DNA of 64,000 nucleotides from NCBI GenBank assembly GCA_025602905.1, contig JAHLKI010000001.1, positions 186,001 through 250,000 of the forward strand. The letters are read 5' to 3'. The translations under genes were made by a program, and so were the position numbers. The notes under the pieces were generated by a model. It was not told the origin of the DNA and did no database searches. It saw only the letters and a program-made list of their open reading frames with translations. The stretch comes from Phlyctochytrium arcticum. Its lineage: Eukaryota; Chytridiomycota; Chytridiomycetes; Chytridiales; Chytridiaceae. Positions 20,447 to 31,540 of this stretch are shown one piece after another. Numbering within the stretch: the stretch's first letter is position 1; every line of letters begins with the position of its first letter.

Positions 20447-22609
20447 TTAATGCCGTCCAGCCTCATACATTTGCGTAATCTTGGGCTTAAACCGGTCAAC
20501 CAATTCCCCTCTACGCAACTTTTGCGCCGCAGTCAGGAACCCATTCTCCGGGGTCCAAATCTCCGGGTCCAAAGTCACATTGCCGACAATTTCAGCCGGT
20601 TTAAATCCAGCCCGTTTCGCGGCATCTTTCAGTCCGGATAGGACTGCTTTGCGGATTTTAGGGTGATCGCAGAGATGGACGAGGTCAGGTGAGTGGGTTC
20701 CGTCAACGAGAGACAGGGATTCAGCGAGAGAAATGATTTCCTTTTCGATGGGGTTGACGATGGCGACCGCAAAGGATTGTTCCGAGTCGGCGTAGACGCA
20801 GATATTGTGGACGTAGGAACAAGTCTTGTATTGGGACTCTAGTTTTTCGAGAGCAATGTATTCGCCGTGAGCGAGTTTGACGAGATTTTTCTTGCGGTCA
20901 ATGATGGCGAGGGAGCCGTCGGGGTAGAATTCGCCAATGTCGCCGGTTTTGAGCCATCCGTCGGCCGACATGGTTTCGGCGGTGGAGGTTGGGTTCTTGT
21001 AGTAGCCCTTCATGACGGTAGGGCCGCGGAGCCAGACTTCGCCTTGGGGGCGGGGAATGTTGGTAGGGGCATAGCGGGTGTCTTCGACGGCGACGAGCAT
21101 GACTTCAATGGCAATGGTGGGGGGACCGACCCGGCCGAGGACGCCGGCGTCGGCGGGGAGTTGAATGACGGAGGCCGCACAGGTTTCCGTCATGCCGTAG
21201 CCTTGGACGACGGGGCAGACGCAGGATGTCATAAACTTTTGAGTTTCCTTGGGCATGGGGGCACCACCCGACAAAGCAAAGCGGAGCCGGCCACCGGTTT
21301 GATCACGAATGGGTTTAAAGACGGTATTGTCGAGGAGGGTGGTGGGAAGACCGAGCTGGACGAGTTTCCACTTGAGAGCCGAGGCGTAGCCAAAGATGCG
21401 CTGCTGCAAAGGGCTGGCAGCCTTGAGTTTGGTGGCGACGCCTTTACGGATCGTTTCCCAGACGGCGGGGACACCCGTCAGGAGCGTGGGTCGCAATTCA
21501 CGCAAATCACCCTTGCAGTTGCGGACAGAGGCGTCAGTGAGGGTTCGTGGGGTACCGAAACCCATGGGGATGCCCTCACACAAGCACAGTTGCTCAACAA
21601 CGCACTCGAAAATGTGGGCGAGCGGGAGGTAGGCGAGGTACCACTCTTCAGCGGCTCGAAGGACCGTGTCGGTAATGCCCTTGGCGGCGGCAATGGCGGC
21701 AACAATATTAGCGTGCGAGAGCATGACACCCTTGGGGGCACCCGTGGATCCCGAAGTGTACATGATGCAGCAGAGATCTTCTTCTTTGGGAGGGACGGGG
21801 GCAGCGTGGTGCTCCTTGCCGAGCTGTTCAACTTCCTTCAAAGTCAAGACTTGCAAGTGCGCGTGACTACTCTTTAAACTGGCGAGAGTCTCGGCGTTGG
21901 CTTCGCCATTGTAAATGACGCGCTTGAGAGTAGGGACTTTGGGGGCTACACGGGTAATCATTTTGAGCAAGTCGGCATTGGTAAAGATGGTTTCAATCTC
22001 GCACTCGTTGAGCGAGTACTCGAGGCCGTCTTCACCGAGGGTATCATAGGCGGTTGTGATGGTGAGGGATTGAGACCAGGAAGCGTGAGCGACGAGTTGC
22101 CAGTCGCGGGAAGTGGCGGCAAAGAGAGTCAGTTTGTCGCCGGGCTTGACGCCAATGTGGCGAAGACCGGATCCAATATTCAAAGTAGCCTCACGGGCCT
22201 CGCGAAAGGTGATCCACTTGTATTCCGACAATTCGTAAAAGTTCCAAGTTTTCTTTTCCTTGATGGTTTCTCCGTCGACCAGTTTGGTAATTTCCTTTTC
22301 TTCCGAGACGGTACGGACAATTTCACGGATGCCCATGCATTTGCGGTCAGGGTTGCGTTTGACCGAGTGGCCGAGGACATCGTAGAGGGTGCGCATGTCG
22401 GGGAAGGGACGTTCGGCGAGGGCATCGGATTTGGTAATGTTGCGGCGGGCTTTACTGCGGGGTAATTTCTCGGCGTTGGCGGCGGCATTGTCCGAGTCGG
22501 AGGAAGTCACTTCGACCGCGCGGGGGGAGCCCATCCGTGTGCGAAAGAGGTACATTGGAACGACAAAGGATAGCGTCAGCCAGGCTACTGTCGTCACTGC
22601 CAGACTCAT
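20447..22609 (-). CDS. Long-chain acyl-CoA synthetase (AMP-binding), 720 aa
   Basis: It activates long-chain fatty acids to acyl-CoA with ATP for lipid synthesis, beta-oxidation and import. A hydrophobic N-terminal segment (about residues 4-23, VAWLTLSFVVPMYLF) suggests a membrane anchor, as in ER/lipid-droplet ACSL enzymes. The AMP-binding signature YTSGSTGAPKG is at about 284-294, YGMTETCA at 471-478, GWLKTGDIGE at 551-560 and DRKKNLVKLAHGEYI after 571. The last are the adenylation hinge and the fatty-acyl motif. Length matches the Faa1/Faa4/ACSL class (about 690-720). It is a single exon, and the ORF closes with AGRH. High-GC third positions give long antisense frames that are not genes. 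The call is secure; the substrate range is not. Confidence 0.95.
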   Translation of the reverse strand: MSLAVTTVAWLTLSFVVPMYLFRTRMGSPRAVEVTSSDSDNAAANAEKLPRSKARRNITKSDALAERPFPDMRTLYDVLGHSVKRNPDRKCMGIREIVRTVSEEKEITKLVDGETIKEKKTWNFYELSEYKWITFREAREATLNIGSGLRHIGVKPGDKLTLFAATSRDWQLVAHASWSQSLTITTAYDTLGEDGLEYSLNECEIETIFTNADLLKMITRVAPKVPTLKRVIYNGEANAETLASLKSSHAHLQVLTLKEVEQLGKEHHAAPVPPKEEDLCCIMYTSGSTGAPKGVMLSHANIVAAIAAAKGITDTVLRAAEEWYLAYLPLAHIFECVVEQLCLCEGIPMGFGTPRTLTDASVRNCKGDLRELRPTLLTGVPAVWETIRKGVATKLKAASPLQQRIFGYASALKWKLVQLGLPTTLLDNTVFKPIRDQTGGRLRFALSGGAPMPKETQKFMTSCVCPVVQGYGMTETCAASVIQLPADAGVLGRVGPPTIAIEVMLVAVEDTRYAPTNIPRPQGEVWLRGPTVMKGYYKNPTSTAETMSADGWLKTGDIGEFYPDGSLAIIDRKKNLVKLAHGEYIALEKLESQYKTCSYVHNICVYADSEQSFAVAIVNPIEKEIISLAESLSLVDGTHSPDLVHLCDHPKIRKAVLSGLKDAAKRAGFKPAEIVGNVTLDPEIWTPENGFLTAAQKLRRGELVDRFKPKITQMYEAGRH

Positions 22610-23380
22610 TCTTGATCCCGGTACTACTCACTCTCTCGATGCTGGGAGCCTAGAAATCTTGGGGTTAGTTAGCTCATCTCCATCATCTTGGGTTGGTGCA
22701 TTTACCTTTTTTTTTCTGAGCAATTACTTCCACGCACACGCACAGAAAGAATGCCGGCTAGAGTTGCCGCGACGGGAGGGGGGTAAGGATGAGATGCCGT
22801 GGTGGGGGGCGGGGGGGGGGATGGCGATGGGGAAGGCCCTCTTATATATGGTGGAAAAGCCGCGAAACGGGGTTCTTGGTAGGTGGCTGCGCAATGAGTG
22901 ATTGTTGGGGTGGTAACGGTCATTTGCCCGATATGGAATGGATCCGTGGCACTGGCTCAGCCAAGCCGCGCGTGCGTTTTTTTGTGTGTGGTGTATTTTC
23001 AAGAGATGGTTTTTTGCGGTAGGAGCGGGGAAGCCGCAGTCTTTTCCTGAGGAAAGTTCCTATGGTTAAAGTTTCCTTCATCTTCCCAAAGCGGACAATA
23101 CAGCAATCTATCCCCAACAAGATCGCTAAGGAAAGAAGCCACTATGGCGAATGGGAACAGATCTGTTTTGAAAGGCTTGCCATTGCAGGCAAGGCGCGGC
23201 AAAAAGCCCCAATGTATCGTCGATAAAAGCAGAAAGATTTGCAAAGAGCAAAAAAAGTGCAAGAGAGCAGCAAAAAGAAGGATCCAAGGGGGATGAATGC
23301 TCGGGCCGAGTGGGACAAGCTGTCTTGCTTGGCCAACTGTTGGGAGGGTACCGCAACAAAAAATAAAAAAGATATTCGGA
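22610..23380. promoter_or_regulatory. Upstream region of the acyl-CoA synthetase gene
   Basis: Contains T-rich and GC-rich patches (a G run near 22808-22820) and no gene. It should include the promoter of the minus-strand gene; I see no defined box. Confidence 0.3.
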
Positions 23381-23454
23381 TGCCCCCAACCCGGATTGAA
23401 CGGGTGACCTTTAGATCTTCAGTCTAACGCTCTCCCAACTGAGCTATAGAGGCA
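23381..23454 (-). tRNA. tRNA-Phe (GAA)
   Basis: The minus strand folds as a 74-nt tRNA. The acceptor TGCCTCT pairs with GGGGGCA (with G-T pairs). The A box is TAGCTCAGTTGGGAGAGC, the anticodon stem is TTAGA-CTGAAGA-TCTAA with anticodon GAA, and the B box is GTTCAATCC. There is no intron. Runs of T (TTTTTT, TTTTTTT) a few bases past the 3' end (about 23358-23371) are a Pol III terminator. Confidence 0.95.
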
Positions 23455-24349
23455 TGCTTTCGATGAGTTTGTTGGTTTCAGTGGTGGTTATATAGCTGCC
23501 ATGTCTTTCGCAGATCGAAGGAAATCTCCCAGGGGCCATCTCTCCGCGCGCGCCAGTAGACACAACACACGCTCTATCTACCGCTGCCCCGCCATCTGAG
23601 GCATGCATATACTCCTCGAGTCAATCATCACTCGAGTGCTTGCTGTGCTCGCTCGGGATAGATCTCCCCAGCCCCTGCCCAAAGCACTATATATGTAACC
23701 AGTCACACGAGCAAGTGGGAATCTGTAACACATCTCGTGGAAATCTCATGGAAACAGATTTCAGAGAGAGTGATGTGCGGGTGTATCTCATTTTAATAGT
23801 GGCTGTTTGGTGGAGTGATATACTATGGCATCTCTTTGTCTTTCCTTCCTTTACTTCGTACTTGAGTAAGTACTCGAGTAATTATAGACATTGCGAGTAT
23901 CTTTTTCCTAAAGATCTATACACATTGTCTTATAGTCTGAACCTGAAGAGTACTCGAATATTAATATAGAAAAAGTTGAAACAGTGGAAAGCGCCCGAAT
24001 TATCGAAAGAGCGCCGATATCTCACGCTGCTGCAAGAAAACAGCGGCTCGCGTGGGGGGTTCCAACAACCTCACGTTTTCCGCCGCAATATTCCTGCCGC
24101 CGCTGGCCTGAGGCATTTCACACTTTTTGAAGTCAAAAAGACAATTGCATCCCCCAAACCTCATAATACCTTTTGGACAATACCTTCGGACGACAATTAG
24201 TAGTACACAGTGACAGGGTGAGTTTTTAGGGTGAGGCAAAGTCAAAAGATATTCACACCTAAAACCAGCTTTAGAACACACTCTTAGCGAGGTTTTTAGA
24301 ACACTGTAGGGAAGAATATAGAAAGAAAGCACTACAGAGTTGAACAGAA
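23455..24349. other. Intergenic, no gene seen
   Basis: Lies between tRNA-Phe and the Pex30-like gene. It has AT-rich segments and short frames only (for example 23640-23969). The 5' UTR and promoter of the gene at 24350 lie at its right end. Confidence 0.45.
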
Positions 24350-26986
24350 ATGACAGTCGACATTATGCCCCATGAACAGGCTCCTAGTACCACCTCATCA
24401 CCCCCTTTAACACCATCGACATCGACAAAAGAACCCACAAAGAAACAGCGTTCAGACCGCAGCAAATCTAAACGATCAGCACCACCCAACATCAACCCCC
24501 AAGACCAGGCCCTAGCAGACGCTCTCCATTCCCTCCTCCTCTCCCTCTCCCACCTCATATGCCGCCTCTCTCCCATCCTCTCTCCTTTACTCCATCGCCT
24601 GACTCTAGTCCTGACCTACCAGGACCCATTCACATCTCTCCTGGTCCTAGGCGTCTTTGTCGCCATCGTCGGTGTCGGACGAGAGATTTGGATCCATGGA
24701 CCGTTCTGGGGTGTCCTCGGATACTTGGGCTACGCTTACGCTCGTCGCCTTCGTTCTCACAATCCCCCGCCTGATCCAAAACCCATCACTCCCGACCTCG
24801 CCATGACCATCCAAACCCTGACTTCCCTAACATCCACCCTCCACATCCACCTCTCATCCCTCTACGCCCTCTACACCCTCCTCTCCTTTTCCCGCCCCTC
24901 CGAATCCGCTTCTACGGCTCTCTTTCGCCTCATCTTTCTCATGTACATGCTCTGGATCGCCGCCCTCTACACTCTGGGCTTCAAGGCGGTCGTCATTTTA
25001 TCAGCTACACTCGGCATGGGATGGGGCTCGGAAATGGGACAGCTCCTGTTTGAGGCTTTCCGAGATTGGGCTCCGGTTTGGATGGAGCGGTTGGGCGTTC
25101 AGGTCGATTGGTTTGAGGAGGGTACGAGTTCGGCTACTCTTTTCATGGTGGATGAGGACACTCGTTCAAGGGCATTAGGCATTGCCACTGCGGCGTTGTC
25201 TACCACCCGCACCACCACCACCACCACCAGCAAACCTAAATCTAAAAAGAAGAAATCCTCTTCAGACAAGCCCAAGAAACAATCCATTCCCAAGGAACCA
25301 ACTCGAGATATACCAGCAGTCATCCCAGTCTCAACCCCAGAAAACCTCATCCGCCCTGACACCATCGTCGCCTCACCCGCCTCAGACAACAACAATGACA
25401 CAATACCCAAAAAAGAAGAAATCCCACCCCATCCACCCCGCAACACCAGTCTCAACAATGTCGTAAAATACCTCAGCGGCCCACCCCCGCAAATCTCCCT
25501 ACCCCCACCTCCCTCCGCAACCCCGGACGCCCATTTCCCGTCTTTCCCGGATGAAAGTAACGTCACGGTCGACATGAACCCCGAATGGACTTACCCCGAT
25601 ATGCACGACGACGAGTTTCGGCGGGATTTGGCGGGTAGTTTACTTCGTCCTTCCAAACCTGACCAACAACAACAACAACAACAACTGATGATGGGAAGCA
25701 ACGACTCGACATTGACGATTGACAAATTAGCCGATTTGATTTCGGTCGCCCGAAACTCGGATTTAAGGTGTTCGTCGGGCGAATCTACGATTTCGTACGG
25801 GAGTTTACGCCGCGAACATGAGCGGACTGAAATGCAGAAAGAGATTCAGGACGGGAGTCGGGATCCTGACGAGGGGATGATGACGTATTCTCTCCAAGAA
25901 CCCCAGGATGTTATCCCTATGGGAGTCCACCAACATGCTTTATTGCTGAAGAGTAGTTTGGAAGAGGATCCGACGGGGACGTTGACGAGGTATTATGCTG
26001 AGCCTGAGGAGGTTGTGGTGTTACCACCCACTACTACTACCGAGGAGGAGGAAATACCACAAACATACCCTGTCATGACTGACTTGGAAGAAGAAGATTA
26101 TGATCCAGCCCATCACTTATCCTACCAACAACACTCCCAATTCCAACAAGACCAAGATCAAGACCCCTTCCCCTTTCCCATCAACGATCCAGTGCCGTAT
26201 CAACAACAACAACCACCCCTTCAACAACAACACCACCGCAGACACACATTCACATCCTCACCCCGCTCCTCTCTCCGCGGCTCAAACCGTAAATCCCTGC
26301 CGCTAACCCTCCGCTTCACGACCTACGAAAACCAACGGTGGTTTGTAGGGTTGGGATGGGTTCCCCACCTCTTGCCAGGCGAACGGCCCTCGTATTCGGA
26401 TGAAACGGGGACGACAGCTTTACCCAAGGAATCCTTCAAAATCCCGAATTTCCGGGGAGATGAACTTAAAAACTTGAGTTTATCCAAAGGGGAGAGTCCA
26501 CTTCTGGGCGTATCAGAAGAAATCACGGCCCTCGGATTAGATTCTCACCATCAGGCTCGCGTCCACTGGGACTGGGACTCGGAATGGACCGTTTTGCCCG
26601 TTCTCACGGGGGACCCGGAGACTTTAACCGACGCCCAGGGATGGCAATACGGGGACAATTTTTGGTCCAACTATAAAAACCGCAAAACCCTTAAACGCGT
26701 CACTCGCCGGCGGAAATGGGTCCGGAGCGCCCGACTCTACGATGGTGGACGTAAACGCTCTGTAACATTTGGAGACCGGGTCGTGGTGTTTCGGCCTACG
26801 GATGATAAGGCGTTTATTGAGTTGAGTAGTGAAGATGATGATGAAGAAGTGGTGGTACGGCAACCACTTATGATGGAAGGGGAGATGGAGGAGGAACGGG
26901 AATGGGAGGAGGAACAGGCACGGTTATATCAGAATTTATATGCCCCGAGAAACCCCTATGGACGACCGGTTTCTGCTACGTCTTAG
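24350..26986 (+). CDS. Pex23/Pex30-family dysferlin-domain membrane protein, 878 aa
   Basis: N-terminal part (about residues 70-230): hydrophobic segments LLVLGVFVAIVGVGREIWIH with WGVLGYLGYAYARRL, and LIFLMYMLWIAALYTLGFKA, like the reticulon-like/peroxin region of fungal Pex23-29-30-31-32 proteins. A long low-complexity middle (Lys/Ser, Pro and Gln runs) follows. The C-terminus has a split dysferlin domain: DysFN about 657-690 (FTTYENQRWFVGLGWVPHLL) and DysFC about 737-790 (HWDWDSEWTVLP, then GWQYGDNFWSNYK and RRRKWVRSARLY). Family members sit at ER-peroxisome contact sites and control peroxisome and lipid-droplet formation. This protein is longer than yeast Pex30 (523 aa) because of the linker. 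Single exon. Confidence 0.85.
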   Translation: MTVDIMPHEQAPSTTSSPPLTPSTSTKEPTKKQRSDRSKSKRSAPPNINPQDQALADALHSLLLSLSHLICRLSPILSPLLHRLTLVLTYQDPFTSLLVLGVFVAIVGVGREIWIHGPFWGVLGYLGYAYARRLRSHNPPPDPKPITPDLAMTIQTLTSLTSTLHIHLSSLYALYTLLSFSRPSESASTALFRLIFLMYMLWIAALYTLGFKAVVILSATLGMGWGSEMGQLLFEAFRDWAPVWMERLGVQVDWFEEGTSSATLFMVDEDTRSRALGIATAALSTTRTTTTTTSKPKSKKKKSSSDKPKKQSIPKEPTRDIPAVIPVSTPENLIRPDTIVASPASDNNNDTIPKKEEIPPHPPRNTSLNNVVKYLSGPPPQISLPPPPSATPDAHFPSFPDESNVTVDMNPEWTYPDMHDDEFRRDLAGSLLRPSKPDQQQQQQQLMMGSNDSTLTIDKLADLISVARNSDLRCSSGESTISYGSLRREHERTEMQKEIQDGSRDPDEGMMTYSLQEPQDVIPMGVHQHALLLKSSLEEDPTGTLTRYYAEPEEVVVLPPTTTTEEEEIPQTYPVMTDLEEEDYDPAHHLSYQQHSQFQQDQDQDPFPFPINDPVPYQQQQPPLQQQHHRRHTFTSSPRSSLRGSNRKSLPLTLRFTTYENQRWFVGLGWVPHLLPGERPSYSDETGTTALPKESFKIPNFRGDELKNLSLSKGESPLLGVSEEITALGLDSHHQARVHWDWDSEWTVLPVLTGDPETLTDAQGWQYGDNFWSNYKNRKTLKRVTRRRKWVRSARLYDGGRKRSVTFGDRVVVFRPTDDKAFIELSSEDDDEEVVVRQPLMMEGEMEEEREWEEEQARLYQNLYAPRNPYGRPVSATS

Positions 26987-28483
26987 ATTAGGATTTTCAT
27001 ATATGATATACATAGTTTTTTTTTGTTCTTTGCAATTTCAAGTTTTTTTGAATATTGTTTTATATATATACCGCCGGGCGGAAACATGTTTGGATTAACA
27101 TATCTGGACAAAGAAAACATCTTTTGAACTTTTTGATTTTTTTTTGTCACTGTATTCCACTTTTGGCAGTATTGGAGTATATAGTCGAATCCGGGCAGAG
27201 TTCATCAGTCAAAGCAAACTCGTTGATGATGAATATTCCAATTGGAGATGATCATGTATTCATGTTTTTTCCGAATCATAATGTATGGTTCTCTGTTTCA
27301 TGGATTCGATGGAGTTGGCGAGAAGAAGCTTGTGGAATGTTTTGTTGGTGCCCGTTCCCGCATTAGTGAATATAGGCTGTCTCCATCTCTGGTTGGATCT
27401 TTTTTTTTTTTGGCTGTCAGAATATGCGACAAGGGGGGTGATCGCGATAGTAACAAGGGCGTATAGTCTTTAGGGTCTGCATATATCTCCCCACGGTACA
27501 AACCAACCCCCTTCTCTTTCCAAAACCCGCAGTCCATCTTGAACTTCCATAGATCTTGTTGTCTAAAGCCACTCATGTCACCGCTTGTGCGAAAGCGTGT
27601 GAAAATAATCAGCATGTCGTAAGTACTGTACTCTCACTAAATCACCGTTTTGTGCTGATTGCTATAGCGGGCAGGGCTGTTGGCAAGTATATATGTTACT
27701 GCCAACACCCCAGCTATCAGAGTCATTTTACACACAAGGAAATACCTTCAGACCCCCAGATCTACTATAGGGATCTGGTCACTCAATGCTACCTACTGGT
27801 GGGGAAACTATTGCCGATGACGGTGACGATAAAGTATACACATACATAGACAAAAGTCCTTTTTGGCCCCTCTTCTTCCAGCAGCTGTCAGGAAACAAGA
27901 GACAATTTTTTTTTCCGGGTTTTGGTACGGGGGGACATCCCGTTTTTGTCGTGGGAAAAAAAAGACTATTTTACTCCTGTTCCCCAAGTATATATTTCTC
28001 ATTCTCTCTTGGCTTTGCCCGTTAAATAAATAGGAAAATCGGGCTAAAAAACAAAGAGCTGGACATTTGCGCAGCTACTTTCTCACGTTATACACAAACC
28101 CTCCCCAAGACTTATTTACTTAGGGTGTATACGTTGGTTGCTGTATCACATCTATGCAGGGCAATAACTGATACGGGGGGAAATAGTGATGTCTTCAAGG
28201 ACATATCAGTATCACTTTTCATTCATGTGGTTTCGATGTAGCAGAGTATGAAGTATACAGCTATATAGTGCACACACATCCATATATGCTAATTATAAAA
28301 GAATTGTGTACAAGGGAAATGCGGGGATGGGGAAAGTCTAACTTTTAATATGAGAGAGAGAGAAAGTAACAGGAAAGAGTGGCTAATACAAAATTAAGAA
28401 AGGGAACCGTTTTTTTTCGCATTTGTAGTTGGGGTATGAAGGACGGGGATCAAGCAATGAAAAGACGCGTTTTATGGACGGGA
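26987..28483. other. Intergenic between convergent genes, no gene seen
   Basis: Tail-to-tail spacer between the Pex30-like and vWA-RBR genes. T- and A-rich runs near 27000-27060 and 27900-27970 fit 3' processing sites. No supportable frame. Confidence 0.5.
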
Positions 28484-31400
28484 TCAGTACCCATCATCAT
28501 AATACTCTCCATACTCCATATCATAAGGTATTTCATCTCCAGGTCCATGCTCCCGGTAGGCATCGTCTCCACTACACGTATATATATGTTCATAAATAAC
28601 GTGTTCAGAGAAGGGAGCAGCACATCGCCAGCAAAAATGAGCCGAGCAGGAGGCACAAGTGATATGATCGCACCCGTCGGTTTTTTCAATGGTGACGGTG
28701 CAAGATGGGCAGGAGCGGGTAAATAGAGTGTGGGCCGAGTCTAGGGTCATGCATTGGCCACACCGGAAATGGGTATCTGTAGGCGGATCAGCAGCACAGA
28801 CCCGTTCGATCCACTCCCGGGGTCGCATACAGGTTACACACCACCCATAATGCCATTCAGGATCAAACTCGGCTAACTGACGTAACTGGCATGCATCCCG
28901 GTTATGTCGACACATGACTTGGGCCGTGGGGACGCGACGACAAAAGGCGCAGCGGGTATTGGCGGGGGGGATTCGGTGGCCGGGGATGAGGGCGCCGTAC
29001 CACCGGTCGAGGCAGGTGGAACAGCAGGTTGTGGTACAGCCTTTTCGACCGCAGGAGGGGTGGAGTTTGTCCTTTGGGAGGTCGGTGCAGCACATCATGC
29101 ACATGCCTGATTCGGCACGGTGGGTTTCGACCCGCCGACGAATGGATTGCGTGACGTTGTCGGTATTGACGACTCCCCGACCTTTATATGTGTATCTCGG
29201 CGGATCTCCACTGCCATCAAGAGCCTGAACACGCCCACGCAGCTTGAATGCCGACCTAAGCGAAAAGAAATCTGTCAAAGGATCCAAAGGTTCTGTAGCA
29301 CGTAACCCGACAGCGGCCAGCACGGCTGCAGCATTCCCGGCCATAAACAACGTTTCAATAGTGGTAGTCACCGACTCGGTGGGGATTTTCGTCCCCGTCT
29401 TGCAACACGGGCACGTAAAACTCTTTTCGAGGGCTGGTGAACCGATCTCCCCAGGTGTGATATAAGTAACATGACACTGTTGACACACTAGAGTTTGTTT
29501 TGACTTGTCCCCCGTGCGACAATAATGGCATATGGGGTGTCCGCGGCATGGTTTTCGGGTTGAGTCATGGACGCCATACATGCCATTGCAAATCGAGCAT
29601 TGGCGGAACCAGCCGTCCCTGCTCCCATTTAAAGTCGCATCGCCAGACCCTGATTCCCCCACAGCGCAAAAAACACATGTCCCATCCGGCTTCGTCAACG
29701 TAAACGAATGCGGGCGAGTGCATGTCGAGCATATAATCCATTCATCCGGAAGCGCAACTCCTCGTTCGCCGCAATGCACTTGAAGGACCAGATCCGTCCG
29801 CCGATTCATCAATAACCCCTGAATCAACCTGGTAGTCCGTAAATCCTTCATTTCCCGATCCGTAAACGCGTCGCCAAACGTCTCTAGAACGTGTTTGGTT
29901 AATCGCAGAAACCCGAGTGAATGATTTCGGCCTAGCGACATGTCGAGCCATGTTCCTTTTGTGCGGGTCAGGAATTGTTTGGATTTTGTGAGGAGCTCGT
30001 CGGGGGTGGATTGTTGGGAGATGATGAGGAGCATGGCAAAGATGGCGGATGAGCGGAGTGAGATGATGAGACCGGGGAAGAGGATGCTGGGGAGCATGGG
30101 GATAAAGTCGGTTGTGGGGAGGGCGAGCGGGAGGGATTCGGTACCTTCCATGGGGACATGGATAATCCGGAGTTGGCGAAAGAAGCGAATGAGGGTGCGG
30201 AGACTGGAGGGGCGGCAGGTGGTCGCGATCTGGGTCAAATCCTGCGGGCGAGAAATGGCCTGACCCATTGTCGTCATACACATCACGGCCGGAAACCGTT
30301 TCGCAATGGGTATGGCATCAACTGCCTCCCGAACATCTTCGGACGCATCGTACCCTTGTTCAAGCCATAAGCGTAACTTGCCTCGTTCGGCGGGATCCAA
30401 TTGGGCCAGGGTGGATTGGAATGTCGCCAATAAGCGTTTCCGCTCTTCGATAAAAGTAGACGAGATGGATTCACGCCATAAACACGAAAAGAGTTTGCTG
30501 GCCGTTAGCGCAGTCAGGGCTGCCCGGTCGGCTACCAGGTCGGTCAAGACAGAAATCACGCGTCGCGCGTACGTCGTATCCTCATGAAACGCCGTCCGCA
30601 GTTTCTTCATGGACAGACTAGTAACAGAGGTGGTATTCATGACGGGGAATCGCATCGTGGGCAGAATCTGAAGTTGGGATGGGTGAACGATATTGGGTGG
30701 CCCTGCTTTGGCTTTTAGGTTCAACAATGTCTTTTTCTTCTGGGTGCCTAGGGGAGAAGATCTGAGCGAGGGCAAGTACCCCGGCACCTCATTTTCCGAA
30801 ACCTTTGAGGCGTCAATTATCACGGAGGGGTTCTTTTTCCAGGCCAGACTCTTTGCCACCCCACTCTGTAATCCCGGCAGCATGTCCTCCGCACATCCCA
30901 ACCACCGTAAAATCACATTTAAGGTCAGAGCCGTCCACGCCGCGCTCGGGATTGCATTATCAACACTATACCCCGCCCCACCCGTCGTATACGCCAACCA
31001 CTGGAAATAGGATAATGTGTCCACCTCTTCACTGGTCATAAGCGGGAACACCGTGCAATTTAACTGTTGAGCCCGTGTACAAAGCCCAACCCAGTCAAAA
31101 TCTCGGGACCCTAATGCCGCCCGCTCCCGGTCAAAATTGGGATGTTTGTCCGTATGATTGGATAAAGAGTGGGGCGGCGCATCCGTATACCACACCACGA
31201 CCGTTTTCTTCCAAGCCTGATGGTCCACTTCAATGGCATCCAAGACGGTTTTAAGCGCCGTTTTGGCGGCTTCAGGCTCATCCCCTCCCGGCCCCAGTTC
31301 TCCTGCTTCCAAAAAGGGGATACATTCTGTATGGGATGAGACCCAGCCTGACCATCGCGTAACGGGGTACCGGTCCACGGCCGTGTAATCCCCGTACAGG

Positions 31401-31540
31401 AGGGCGGCGAACCGGTCGATCGTGCCGGAGAGCGATGAGAGGATGAGACTTTCGAACAGGGTCCGGGGGAGGGAGACGAGAGTTTCTTGGAGGGAGTGTG
31501 TTGCGTCGGCGATAAAGACGACATCTATCTGTGATGACAT
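28484..31540 (-). CDS. vWA-domain plus RBR-type E3 ubiquitin ligase, about 1018 aa
   Basis: I place the start at 31540 (MSSQIDVVFIADATHSLQET) because the vWA fold begins at once; the frame is open to 31615. The first 200 residues form a von Willebrand A-like domain: DATHS as a modified DxSxS metal site, then GPGGDEPE and TVVVWYTDAPPH. The middle has Cys/His clusters of zinc-binding type (CSTCTRPHS..., CCKTGTKIP). The last 190 residues read as RING1-IBR-RING2: MCMMCCTDLP...CSTCLDRWYG, CVTCMRPREW...FRCGQC and CPSCTVTIEKTDGCDHITCA followed by SCSAHFCWRC. The Cys in DGCDH occupies the catalytic RING2 position of HECT-like RBR ligases. An acidic tail follows. Single exon. Substrate unknown. Confidence 0.85.
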   Translation of the reverse strand: MSSQIDVVFIADATHSLQETLVSLPRTLFESLILSSLSGTIDRFAALLYGDYTAVDRYPVTRWSGWVSSHTECIPFLEAGELGPGGDEPEAAKTALKTVLDAIEVDHQAWKKTVVVWYTDAPPHSLSNHTDKHPNFDRERAALGSRDFDWVGLCTRAQQLNCTVFPLMTSEEVDTLSYFQWLAYTTGGAGYSVDNAIPSAAWTALTLNVILRWLGCAEDMLPGLQSGVAKSLAWKKNPSVIIDASKVSENEVPGYLPSLRSSPLGTQKKKTLLNLKAKAGPPNIVHPSQLQILPTMRFPVMNTTSVTSLSMKKLRTAFHEDTTYARRVISVLTDLVADRAALTALTASKLFSCLWRESISSTFIEERKRLLATFQSTLAQLDPAERGKLRLWLEQGYDASEDVREAVDAIPIAKRFPAVMCMTTMGQAISRPQDLTQIATTCRPSSLRTLIRFFRQLRIIHVPMEGTESLPLALPTTDFIPMLPSILFPGLIISLRSSAIFAMLLIISQQSTPDELLTKSKQFLTRTKGTWLDMSLGRNHSLGFLRLTKHVLETFGDAFTDREMKDLRTTRLIQGLLMNRRTDLVLQVHCGERGVALPDEWIICSTCTRPHSFTLTKPDGTCVFCAVGESGSGDATLNGSRDGWFRQCSICNGMYGVHDSTRKPCRGHPICHYCRTGDKSKQTLVCQQCHVTYITPGEIGSPALEKSFTCPCCKTGTKIPTESVTTTIETLFMAGNAAAVLAAVGLRATEPLDPLTDFFSLRSAFKLRGRVQALDGSGDPPRYTYKGRGVVNTDNVTQSIRRRVETHRAESGMCMMCCTDLPKDKLHPSCGRKGCTTTCCSTCLDRWYGALIPGHRIPPANTRCAFCRRVPTAQVMCRHNRDACQLRQLAEFDPEWHYGWCVTCMRPREWIERVCAADPPTDTHFRCGQCMTLDSAHTLFTRSCPSCTVTIEKTDGCDHITCASCSAHFCWRCAAPFSEHVIYEHIYTCSGDDAYREHGPGDEIPYDMEYGEYYDDGY

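Noticed and set aside
20867..21877. 336-codon frame antisense to the acyl-CoA synthetase gene
   Set aside because: It mirrors a well-conserved gene on the other strand; its Gly/Asp-rich composition is the complement of GC-rich codon use.
24559..26306. Overlapping Pro- and Gln-rich frames in the Pex30-like gene
   Set aside because: These are frame shadows of low-complexity linkers.
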